64,000 nt of DNA from Miscanthus floridulus. Its lineage: Eukaryota > Streptophyta > Magnoliopsida > Poales > Poaceae. The notes beneath the pieces are model-generated. The model saw only the letters and a program-made list of their open reading frames with translations. It did no database searches and was not told the DNA's origin. The position numbers were made by a program, and so were the translations under genes. Where the stretch lies: positions 117,806,000-117,869,999 of the forward strand of contig NC_089597.1 of assembly GCF_019320115.1 (NCBI RefSeq), read 5' to 3'. Each line of letters begins with the position of its first letter. Within the stretch, counting starts at the first letter, position 1. Positions 23,762 to 33,922 of this stretch are shown in pieces.

Positions 23762-24280
23762 TCATTGGCATTTCTCCTCATTCTCAAGGGTAGAGGGTGG
23801 TGCCCTCTTCTTCTTCTCCTTTCGCGACATGACTTTGACATGCTCAGGAGCAGCACGAACACCATCTATGGTCAAGCGAGGCATGATCGACTTGTATTTG
23901 GCGCATGTGACGTCTCCAAACTTGTTGGTCTTCACCCCGGTCAGCGTCTCATTTGGTCTTGGAGAAAGGAGGTTGATCTCCTTTGAGACCTTGATCTTCG
24001 GCACCTCCGACTAGCATGGCTTGTCTTGAAGAAGTAGACGCGGTGGCGGCGAAGCGATCACCGGACAATGGATGGCTTGGGCAAAGTAGGATAGGTTGGA
24101 GGGAACATGAGCTACTTCTCACGAGGGGATGATGCTTAGCGGTATGGCTTCAACTCTGTAGGGGATGATCTCTCTACCGGCCATTGGAACTTGAGAGGAG
24201 GAGAGCTTGGGTGCTGCTGGAGATGGAAGGCTTTGTTGGAATGGCTATGGAGGCAGGCAGGGTCTTGTTTATATAGGGGG
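23762..24280 (-). pseudogene. Extra ORF of element A in the env-like position, with its own TATA-like box
   Basis: Downstream of integrase on the same strand. A TATATAAAC box lies at about 24270-24277, followed by an ATG at 24184 (MAGREIIPYRVEAIPLSIIP, then TGA). A second frame ends EINLLSPRPNETLTGVKTNK through RKEKKKRAP to a stop at 23762. A TAG lies just before VPKIKVS at 24004. The product is not recognised: no signal peptide or transmembrane segment is visible, so an envelope function is not supported. It is basic near its C terminus. Athila-lineage elements often carry an extra ORF here. Confidence 0.4.
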
Positions 24281-24573
24281 GATAGATGGGCATCAGGGAT
24301 CAAGATCTATCCATTAGGAGTCTCGTAACGAGGAAAAAACGAATGGCTAAAAAATTAGATATTCTCACGGGAATACTCTAGAAGGTTCACGAGCAAATCG
24401 AGTAGGGGTGAGGAGACAGACAGATGGGCTGGCTGGCCTATAGGTGGGGTCGGCTGGCCCCACAAGGTGGCACCTCTTGTAGATTTTTGCACGACGGTTT
24501 CTAATGTTTATCTAGTTCCAAGGAATATACTACCGTGATATGAATCGTAATCAAGAGGGCCAGAGATGTAATT

Positions 24574-25700
24574 CTATGGCAAAATAATAAAATCTATGTC
24601 ATCCAAATCCTTAGGTGGGTTTTCAGGTTCTAGAAAGATCTTGAGACGGTGATGATTTACCTTGAATAACGTACCTTCATTATTTTGAAGTGTTATTGCC
24701 CCATGCGACAAAGTGCTTATAACCTCGAATGGTCCTTCCCATTTGCTTCGAAGTTTTCCGTGCCCGAATAATTTAACCCAGGAATTAAAAAGTAATACCT
24801 TATCTCTCAGGGCGAACTCCTTCTTCATGATTTTCTTATCATGCCATCTCTTGGTTTTCTCCTTGTATGTCTTGGCATTGTGATATGCTTTTTCACACCA
24901 TTCATCGAGCTCAGAGAGTTGCATCTTCCTCCTGATTCCTGTAGCTTCAAAGTCCATGTTCCATCATTTGATGGCCCAGTGAGCCATGAATTCTAGCTCA
25001 ATAGGTAGATGATAGGTCTTCCCATAGATGAGTTGATACGGTGACATTCCAAGTGGTGTTTTATAGGCTGTTCTGTAAGCCCATAGTGCATCGAGTAGTC
25101 TGTCCTTCCATGCAGTCCACATCTTGTTGACCGTCTTCTATAGAATATTCTTGATTTGTTTGTTCGATGTTTCTGCTTGGCCACTTGTCTGAGGGTGATA
25201 TGGCATAGTGACGTTCTGATAGATTTCATGTCTTAACAAGTACTTGTGAAAGTTCTTGTCAGTGAAGTGAGTGCCTCCATCACTAATCACCATTCTAGGA
25301 ATTCCGAAACGTGAAAATATTGTCTTTTCAAACATCTTCTTAGAGTTCTTTGCATTAGCAGCTCTAAATGGCATGGCTTCAACCCACTTCGAGACATAGT
25401 CAACTGCCACCAAGATGTACTCACAATTCTTTGACTTAGAAACGGTCCCATGTAATCGATACCCCAGACATCGAAAAGCTCAATCTAGAGGTTGTTGGTC
25501 AGTGGCATGGCATCTCTTGAATTTATGTTCTCGTGCCTCTGACATGATCCACACCTCTGGACAAAGTCCCTTGTGTTTTCATACATGGTTGGCCAAAAGA
25601 ATCCACTTTGCTACATCTTCGAATGAGTGCGAAATGCACCATAATGTCCTCCATATGATGATGAGTGGCATCGCTCGATGATTTTGATGCCTTCTTCTGC
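24574..25700 (-). pseudogene. Integrase of Athila-like element A
   Basis: In minus-strand order: zinc-binding region with RCHSSSYGGHYG and a CGSC-like pair near 25530-25670; DDE core with first Asp in VAVDYVSKW (about 25400), second in VISDGGTHFTDKNF (about 25290), and Glu in TSGQAETSNKQI (about 25165). Then a degenerate middle and a C-terminal domain with [33 protein letters not shown] and [13 protein letters not shown] (24957-24574). The C-terminal part is typical of the Athila lineage. Several frameshifts and stops are present. Confidence 0.8.
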
Positions 25701-26190
25701 CAGTACACACCTTCTGAGTAGTCCATTAGAGCAGACTCTGAAGAAGTACGGTTCATCCCATATGTGGAGACGACTTTCATAGATGAGCTTCCTTTTGTTC
25801 TCCCCTAGTGGTACATATCCTGCAACCATGAAATTAATAATATTTGCGTACCAGGGGTCGGATTTTGTGATCTTAAAGAGCATGTTGTCCCGCAGCGAAT
25901 CATTGATGGGAAATTCCAGTGGATTTTCAAACTGCATTCTAGACAAGTGATCGGCAACAGAATTTTCTATTCCCTTTTTATCTTTTATTTCTAAATCAAA
26001 TTCTTGGAGTAGCAAAATCTATCTTATAAGTCATGGTTTAGCATCTTTCTTAGTGAGCAGGTATTTCAAAGCAGCATGATCAGTGTAAACAATCACCTTA
26101 GCTCCTACTAAGTAAGATCTAAACTTGTATATAGCAAAAACAACAGCCAAGAGTTCTTTTTCAGTTGTTACATAAATAAGTTAAGGTCCT
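25701..26190 (-). pseudogene. RNase H region of element A
   Basis: Minus-strand remnants of the RNase H and connection to integrase: LLQEFDLEIKDKKGIENSVA followed by DHLSRMQ (about 25920-26010), then the linker INDSLRDNMLFKI and YVPLGENKRKLI. The upstream catalytic part (26020-26190) is present but out of frame. Unlike D, only one RNase H type is seen, as expected for Athila. Confidence 0.7.
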
Positions 26191-26191
26191 A

Positions 26192-27674
26192 TCAAAGTTT
26201 TGCTAGCATAAGCAATTGCATGATGCTTCTTATCTTTTGTTTGACCCAAAACTGCCCCCACAGCATAATCACTAGCATCACATATAATTTTAAAAGGTAG
26301 TGAGGGGGTTGAATGATTAGTGCAGACATGAGTGCTTTCTTAAGAATTTCAAAAGATTTTAGACATGCATCATCAAATTCAAAGAGAACATCCTTGGCCA
26401 AAAGATTTGTGAGTGGTCTAGCAATATGTGAAAAATCTTTTATAAAGCAGTGGTAAAACCCCGTATGACCAAGAAAACTGCGGATCCCTCTGATATTTAC
26501 GAGAGGAGGTAATTGTTCAATTACTTCAATTTTAGCACTATCTACCACAATCCCTCATTCGGACACTAAGTGTCCAAGTATTATGCCTTCTCTAACCATG
26601 AAATGAAATTTTTCCCAATTAAGGACTAAGTGCTTTACTTCACATCTTTGCAAAACCTTGTCTAAATTTTCAAGACAATCATTGAAAGTTTTTTCATAAA
26701 TAGAAAAATCATCCATGAAAACTTCCATGATTTCTTCAATCATATTAGAAAATATAGACATCATGCATCTTTGCAAAGAAGCTGGAGTATTACATAATCC
26801 AAAAGACATTCTACAATAAGCATAGGTTCCGTATGGACATGTAAAGGTGGTTTCGCTTTGGTCATCAGGATGGATCGGTATCTGGTGATAACCTGAATAC
26901 CCATCAAGGAAGTAGAAGAAAGAGTGATTTGCTAGTCGCTCCAATATTTCATCAATAAAGAGCAACAGAAAGTGATCTTTCTTTGTTGCATTGTTAAGTT
27001 TTCGATAATCAATACACATTTGCCATCCTGTGATGGTTCTTTGGGGGGATTAATTCATTCTTTTCATTTTTAACAACAATCATGCCTCCCTTTTTAGGCA
27101 CAACTTGAACAGGGCTTACCCACTCGCTATACGGAACAGGATATATGATCCTAGTGTGCAGGAGTTTCAAAACCTCTTTCTTAACAACCTCTCTCATCGC
27201 ATTATTAAGCCTACGTTGTGGCTCCCTAGAAGGGATATAATCTGGGTCTATAGGGATGTGATGGGTGCAAAGAGCAGGGCTGATTCCCTTAAGGTCTTGG
27301 ATCGAGTAGCCAAAAGCAGAACGATGATTTTCTAAGACAGTTATCAAGTGGAGGGTTTCTTCCTGAAAAAATTTATCACTTATCACAGGAGAATTCTGAT
27401 CATTATTAAGAAAAGCATGTCTATGGCCAGAAGGCAGGGGTTTAAGCTCAATGGAGAGCTTAGGTGGTTCTAGTAGTTCATCTAGAGGTTCATGCTCTAT
27501 GGAATTTTCATCTTCCTCCTCGATGAAAAACTGGGCATCATCTTCAAGGTTGGGTTTGATCAAATCATCAAGAGATGCAACCTTAACCTCGTCCATTGGG
27601 TCTTGCTCGGGAATTGGCTCAGTCTTAGCATTTAGAGTGAGTGATAGGTACAGAAAGTTTGAAGTTTTTCCCAA
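26192..27674 (-). pseudogene. Reverse transcriptase of element A
   Basis: RT blocks in minus-strand order: GISPALCTHHIPIDPDYIPS, EWVSPVQVVPKKGGMIVVKN, a frameshift near 27010-27020, MCIDYRKLNNATKKDHFLLL, FTCPYGTYAYCRMSFGLCNT, the catalytic FMDDFSIY box near 26700, and the thumb region ending RGIRSFLGHTGFYHCFIKDF. The spacing is normal for Ty3/gypsy. At least three frame breaks are present. Confidence 0.85.
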
Positions 27675-28290
27675 GGCTAATTTTTAATTTCCCTATTTGT
27701 CCGTCTTGAATAAGTCTTTCTATTGGTTGTCCTATCAACAGGTCAAACTCCACGATATCGAAGATATAAAAACTCAAATGAACCATGGTTTCTTTTACCG
27801 GGATAGGAAGAACATAAAGTATTCTCAAACATGGTAGAATGTGTCCTAAAAGACTTTTTGGGGTTAATGACATGTCTTTCAATAAATCATGAGCAAAAGA
27901 TGTAGACATGATATGAACACCCACAACTGGATTATAAAGAGCATGGAAAGGAGCATTGTTAATTTGGCAATGAATGGATATAGAATGTGAATCTAGACGA
28001 ATCACATCAGAGGAAAGCTCTGATTCTTCTAACCACTCATTGCTTATAATGGACACTAGCTCTTTCATAGTCTTTTTAAGAAAAGCTTCCTTAGAAGGGT
28101 CTATGATTTCTTTAAAAGATGATGATTTCCTAGGCTTCTATGGTCTCCTCATAGTATGATAATTCGAGGTATTTCCGTATTCATCAAAAAGTTCATCCTC
28201 AAACTCAAGCATAAAATCCAAAATTGGAGTTTCCTCCTTTTCTGGTGGTTCAGGATTTTGGGACAGCTGAAGTTGGTAATGGGTTAGGCA
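27625..28290 (-). pseudogene. Protease-like region of element A
   Basis: The frame CQINNAPFHALYNPVVGVHI to FDLLIGQPIERLI has the layout of the Athila-type aspartic protease, but the catalytic Asp position of the usual ALxD block reads Asn (ALYN) and the DGA-type signature is absent. Either the family uses a divergent site or this copy is dead. It lies between gag and RT. Confidence 0.55.
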
Positions 28291-28305
28291 AAAGTTCTGG
28301 TTCAG

Positions 28306-28940
28306 CTATCTAGGGTTCCTCCTCTAATAGCTTCTTTTCTACTTCTTCAGGGGTGTTCTTTAGGATTTTAGTAAGAATACTTCTCCCCGAATTAGTGGAG
28401 ACATGCAAGAATGATCCTTCTGAAGCTGTATGAAGATACTTCAAGTTTTTCCTATAAAGACTCATATAAAAGTGTTGAAGAAGAATAGGGTCTTGAATGG
28501 CAAGGTCAGGGCCAGTATTAATGAGAGCATTAAAACGATCCCATGACGTGCCTAGAGATTCTTTTTCCTCTTGTTTAAAAGTTAGAACCTCTGAACGAAG
28601 GTTGACTACTCTAGAGATGGGAAAGAAATGTAAGCAAAAGCTAGAGCATAAAGCTTCTCAATCTCCTTGTCTACTCCCTATGGTTTGCTTATACCAATGT
28701 TTAGCTCTTCTCTTCATAGAGAAAGGAAAAAAGCTTCCATCGTAAAGTTTCATCTGACATGCCTGCAATGTGTAGGCATGCACAGGTTTGCTCAAACTCA
28801 TTTAGGTGGATGTAAGGATTTTCATCACCTTCGCTCGAAAAAGGTTGATCCCGGACCATGTTAATTAAACCATGGGTGCAGCTTATAGCCAATTGTAAGG
28901 ATAGGTTTTGAAGATTCTGGTGGCTCTAGGCATGTGCTCA
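28306..28940 (-). pseudogene. gag: gag of Athila-like element A
   Basis: Minus-strand frames give DENPYIHLNEFEQTCACLHI then AGMSDETLRWKLFSF (28890-28720), a frameshift, AKHWYKQTIGSRQGD-stop, and then LRSEVLTFKQEEKESLGTSW through DRFNALINTGPDLAIQDPIL to a stop at about 28306. This is the retrotransposon Gag domain seen in Athila-like grass elements. It lies between the primer binding site side and the protease, as expected. Confidence 0.75.
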
Positions 28941-29060
28941 TAGGTGCAGCGTATTGATGGATAGGGATGGATTCTAAATCCATAGTGAAAAAAGAAAAGT
29001 AAAAGATAAAAAGAATAATAATACAAGGCTCAGCTAGGTTCGAAGTTAACTCAGCAACTG

Positions 29061-29080
29061 TTTCCCTAGCAACGGCGCTA
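29061..29080 (-). promoter_or_regulatory. Primer binding site of element A (tRNA-Asp type)
   Basis: On the minus strand TAGCGCCGTTGCTAGGGAAA lies 8 bp after the LTR end. It resembles TGGCGCCGTTGCCGGGGA, the tRNA-Asp-type site used by many Athila and Tat elements, with two or three likely C-to-T or G-to-A changes. Confidence 0.65.
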
Positions 29081-29088
29081 GAAATGCT

Positions 29089-30319
29089 TGTTGGTATATA
29101 TTAACGTACACAGAATATTCTGCAAGCGCATGGATATTATACCGATGTAGCACTTCACCGAGAGTATCCCAGTTTTATATTGAACTCAAGGAAATGTGTG
29201 AGAGAATAACTAAATCTAACTTAACCCAACTTCGCAACAAGGCTTAGATAACAAGAGTATAAAGGAGATCGCAAAGGTCTTCTAGTTCTAACTTCAGTAA
29301 GCTATGTCTTTTATTGTATAATTCTGAGGATATTACTAAAGAAAACACAGGCAGAGTATGTTTCCTATAGTAATAAGGTCCTGCTAGGCCTACAAACGGG
29401 AGGTGGACTACAAAGGATTCAACGAGGCTATAAGTGTCACCCTCGTGAGCTACAACCGATCCAGAAAGTAGGGTACATCCATGAGTAACAGAGTCTAAGC
29501 ACCACGCTTACAATATGAATACTACTTTAACCCAGGAGCTACAAAGATTAAAGCACTCAAAAAGAGTCGCAAATCTAAAGAATAATATGAACAAGATGTT
29601 TACTTGAATTAGAAGTTGATTACTAGAGAAATCTCAGAAGCAAGCTCAAGAAGAACTTGATTCTGCCAGGGTACAAGCTGTAGAGAGAGAGCATCAATAG
29701 GCCAGCACTTCCTCCAAACTCTTCCCTCACACTCTATCTCTCTATTTCTAATACAAGACTAGATCCTATTGAAGACTAATCTTCTCTTGATTACTAGCTC
29801 TGATCCTAGTGGAAATATGAATTAAGGTTTCTAGCCTTTAGGCTCTCAGGATCAATGCCTCCCCTAGAGAGGGGGGTACAGGTAGGTATATATCAGGGCC
29901 TTCAAGCATCCTGGACCCTCGAATTAAACCGACTTAAAAGGATGGCGTAGATGCAAACCCTAAGGCGGTGGAGAACCAACATAGCAAAGAAAGACCGACA
30001 GGAGGGGCCCATAGGTCGGCCGACCAAACAGTGGGGCTGGCTGGCCCCACATGTCATGGACACATGGCCTGCTATGGTGATTTGCCTTCTCGAGCCTTCT
30101 GGAGACTTCCCACGTAGATACCATCATGGATAAACGTGATTTCCTTTGACGAATAGGTCCTCCTTGGCAGCTTTCTGATTAAATCCTGCTGAAAACACAG
30201 ATTCACTAAAACTCATAGAAATTGTCAGTTTAAACCCCTAAGTCTATGTTGGTGATCCATTTTGGTCATTTATGTAAGGTATATTGATGGTTTGTGATTA
30301 ACATTAACTACCGTCAATA
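29089..30319 (-). mobile_element. 5' LTR of element A
   Basis: 1.23 kb from TGTTGGTATATATT to CTACCGTCAATA, direct repeat of the left LTR (2347-3353 plus 10880-11081). A TATATA stretch near 29886-29892 on the minus strand is a plausible promoter. The TSD ATGCC follows at 30320-30324. Confidence 0.85.
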
Positions 30320-30324
30320 ATGCC

Positions 30325-31880
30325 TTGCTCTTCCACCTCTTCTTATCTTCTTCTTCTTTATCCCCAAATCACCACCATCTTCATGGTTGGTTTTGTCTTG
30401 CACTTGGGGCTTCTTTTCTTGCTCAACTTGTGGCTTTGGTTGAGGCTCTTCTTGTAGCTTCACCAATTGCTTGGTTGGGCACATAGAGGTGAGATGACCC
30501 CATGTGCGACACTTGAAGCATTTGACATGCTTTAGCCTCTCTTCTTTTTTTAACTTGAGCTTCTCATTGTTTGGGCAACTATTTGTAAGATGTCCCCCTT
30601 CATGGCACCGATAGCACATGAAATGAGAAAGCTTCTCTTTTTCTTGCTTCTTCATCTTTCTTTCTCTTTTTCTTTCACCCTTTGTCATCTTCTTGTTGAA
30701 GCCAAGGCCATACTTGTTACCATAGTTTCTTTGAGTCTTCAATATGTGCTCAAAGGTAACTTTTGAGTTGTAACACCTCTCTAACTTGTTGCTCAATTTC
30801 TTCACTTCACTTTTGAGCTCATTGTTCTCCTTCAAAAGGTTAGTCTCACAAGACATAGAAGTAGAACAAGCATATAAATGTGAAGAGTATGGCATTGCTA
30901 ATAAATCATCATAAGGGGTGGATACATTCTTCTTGCCTACATCACAAGGGTTAGCAACATTATGTGATTGACCCATGTGATGAGCTCTCACTAGTTTTAA
31001 TTTTCTCATTGGAAAGCTCTTTAGTGAGAAAAGCATGGTCTTGTACCAAGTTATCATGAGCAACACTAAGTTCCTCATAAGCCAATTTTAGCTCCTCATG
31101 TGAACAAGTAGTACAATAGAGTAGATGCTTTTGTTATTCACATGTGTTCTTTAGAAATGAGTTTTTATTTTTCAATTTCTTTGTTTTAGCCATCTCATTT
31201 TCTAAAGCTTTGATCATGCTACCATATCTATCTAGAAGCTCCTCATATGAATCAAGACCAATCACATTTGCATTAGATACCTTGGTGTCACCTTGTGACA
31301 TGAAGCAATTTGATGTAGTTGGAGAGCTTGTAGTAGGAATGTCATCCGAACATGATCCCTCATCACCACCATCAAGTGTGCATGGAGTAGCATCATTATT
31401 TGCATCACTTGAGGCATCACCATCATCCTTGTCAAGTGAGCTTGTGGTAGATCTTTCATCATCATCATCACTTGACCATGAGGTGGAGCAATCGTCCACA
31501 ATCACCAAAGTGTGGTCATGCTTGACACATTCATGCGCCTCATCCTTAGGCTAATCATCATCATCGGAGACCCTCCCATATATCAAATTGAGGTACAACC
31601 AAATATCATGGGCGGTCTTCATGTACATGATCTCCCCAAATATATTATCACTCATAGACTGATAGAAAATGTTAGTAGCTTGGTAGTCGAGATGTAAGCA
31701 TTTCTTTTGACCTTGAGTTGCATTCTTTTCATCCAACGCATGAGAAAAGCCCACATCTATGATCCACCACATTTGAGGGGAAATAAACTTAAAATTGCAT
31801 GTCATCTAATTTTTCCACCAAGCAAAGTGTGTGCCATCAAAAATGTATGGACACTCAACATCTAGCCCATAAGTCTCCAT
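30325..31880 (-). pseudogene. gag: 5' part of copia (SIRE/Maximus-like) gag of element E
   Basis: On the minus strand the frame starts METYGLDVECPYIFDGTHFA (ATG at 31880), hits a TAG before MTCNFKFISPQMWWIIDVGF, and continues with QKKCLHLDYQATNIFYQSMS, another TAG at 31551, an Asp- and Ser-rich linker, a coiled-coil-like LKSEVKKLSNKLERCYNSK, and two zinc knuckles: CYRCHEGGHLTNSCP (about 30620-30575) and CFKCRTWGHLTSMCP (about 30520-30475). It is cut at the ATGCC target site of element A and continues at 2346. The Gag architecture with several knuckles is typical of SIRE/Maximus copia elements. Confidence 0.8.
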
Positions 31881-31917
31881 CCTCTCGAGTCAGTGAAGAC
31901 CACAAATGAGAAACCTA

Positions 31918-31929
31918 GCTCTGATGCCA
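31918..31929 (-). promoter_or_regulatory. Primer binding site of element E (initiator-Met type)
   Basis: The minus strand reads TGGCATCAGAGC, one base from the canonical TGGTATCAGAGC complementary to initiator tRNA-Met. It lies immediately after the LTR end, about 40 bp upstream of the gag ATG. Confidence 0.75.
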
Positions 31930-31931
31930 CT

Positions 31932-32028
31932 TATAGGATCAAGATGACGGACTAGAGGGGGTGAATAGTCCTTTCCAAAAATTAAATGCGCTGGCTAACC
32001 GTAACAAATGCGGAATTAAAACTATCGG
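31932..32028 (-). mobile_element. 5' LTR of element E, distal segment
   Basis: Contains the GGACTAGAGGGGGTGAATAG block typical of SIRE-type LTR ends. It is interrupted at 32029 by solo LTR G. Confidence 0.75.
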
Positions 32029-33917
32029 TGAAAGCTCTAGTTTGGTTTTGGTGAATTGATGAAACCCTAAGTGCTAACCTAGTTTATCAAGTGATCATGA
32101 GATAGGTAGCACATTCCAAGTGGTGAAGCAAATGAAGATCATGACATGATGATGGTGATGCCATGGTGATGATCAAGTGCTTGGACTTGAAAAGAAGAAA
32201 GAAAAACAAAAGGCTCAAGGCAAAGGTATAAATGGTAGGAGCTATTTTGTTTTGGTGATCAAGACACTTAGAGAGTGTGATCACATTTAGGTTTGATAGC
32301 TGAACTATTAAGAGGGGTGAAACTCGTATTGAAATGCGGCTATCAAAGTGCCACTAGATGCTCTAACTCATTGCATATGCATTTAGGATCTAGTGGAATG
32401 CTATCACCCTTGAAAATGTTTGTGAAAACATGCTAACACATGTGCACAAGGTGATACACTTGGTGGTTGGTACATTTGAGCAAGGGTGAAGAAGTTAGAG
32501 GTGAAAAGGAGTTAGTCTCGCTGGTTACAAGGTGACCGGACGCTGGTCTCAGAGGGACCGGCGCGTTCGGTCAGTTGTAGCAGCGTGGACGCTGGCATCG
32601 GTCAACTGACCGGACACTGGGTCGCTTAGCGACCAGACGCTGAAAGGCTGCGTCATGTCGTGTTGTTGGACAGCACAGAAGAAAGTCACCGTGTGACCGG
32701 ACGCTGGCTGTGTCCGGTTAAGCTTGACCGGACGCGTCCGGTCAAAGAAATTTGTTTCTAAAACCTTACTGGAAATGACCGGAGGCTAGAGGTTCAGCGT
32801 TTGGTCACTTATGCCGCAGCGTCCGGTCGACTGTTGACCGTTGAGATTAGGCGAATAGTATTCAAAGAGAGGGGACTCATGGCGTGTATCACGTGACCGG
32901 ACGTTGAGGTCCAGCGTCCGGTCAATATGACCGGAGCGTCCGGTCACCCCGTGTTGTGCCCAGTGAAGGGATACAATGACTCTATTTTGTGGGGGCTTCT
33001 ATTTAAGCCCCATGGCTGGCTCAAGCTCACTCTCTTGGCCATTTGCATTGGCATAGCAACCTTGTGAGCTTAGCCAAAGCCCTCCCACTCATCTCCATCA
33101 TTGATTCATCATCTTTGTGAGATTGGGAGAGAATCCAAATGTATTGCTTGAGTGATTGCATCTAGAGGCACTTGATGTTCGTGTTTTGCTGCGGGATTCG
33201 CTTATTACTCTTGGTGGTTGCCGCCACCTAGATGGCTTGGAGCAGCGAGGATCGTCGAGCGGAGGGTGGTGATTGTCTCTAGCTCCGATCATGGTGATTG
33301 TGAGAGGTTCTTGACCTTTCCCGGCGGAGAGCCAAAAGATACTCTAGTGGATTGCTCATGGCTTGTGTGATCCTCATTTTGTGTTGGTTGTGTGGCACTC
33401 TATTGAGGGTTTGGCGTGTGAAGCCAATTAGCGCGTGAACCTCCAAGTGAGTGAATCGCCACAACGAGGACTAGCTTGTCGGCAAGCAAGTGAACCTTGG
33501 TAAAAAATCATTGTGTTCATCATTGATTCTGAGGTGATTGGTCTTCATTGTTATTCATCCTTGTGATTGATTGGCTCATTCATCTACACGGCGGTATAAC
33601 TATCTTGCTTACTCTTTTTACCTTACCGCAAACTAGTTGTCAAGCTCTTTAGTGTACCTAGTTGTGAGAGCTTAATTGCTTGATTGGTGTGGCTCTTTAG
33701 TTAGCTTTTGAGAGCACACTAACTTAGGGTAGTATCATCGCTATTGTGTGGATAGATATTATCTAAACTAGAATTGTGATAGGTGGCTTGCGTTTTTAGT
33801 AGGCTAGCGCAACACTCGCTTTGCCTTATAATTGTCTAACCGGTTTGTTAAGTGTTGTTGTAGAAATTTTTAATAGGCTATTCACCCCCCCCCCCCTCTA
33901 GCCATTAGGACATTTCA
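32029..33917 (+). mobile_element. Solo LTR G, SIRE/copia type
   Basis: 1889 bp with perfect terminal pair TGAAA ... TTTCA, flanked by identical ATCGG at 32024-32028 and 33918-33922. It is inserted in opposite orientation into the LTR of E. The first half repeats CCGGACGCT and its complement AGCGTCCGG many times. A TATTTAAG box lies near 32999-33007. Near the 3' end is a CACCCCCCCCCCCCTCTAGCC tract. No internal sequence is attached. Confidence 0.9.
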
Positions 33918-33922
33918 ATCGG

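Noticed and set aside
23762..24004. Envelope gene in element A
   Set aside because: The position fits, but there is no signal peptide, no transmembrane segment and no cysteine pattern, so only an unknown ORF is claimed.
27105..27687. Plus-strand frames opposite element A RT
   Set aside because: Shadows of the minus-strand pol; Ser-rich repeats come from complementary acidic codons.
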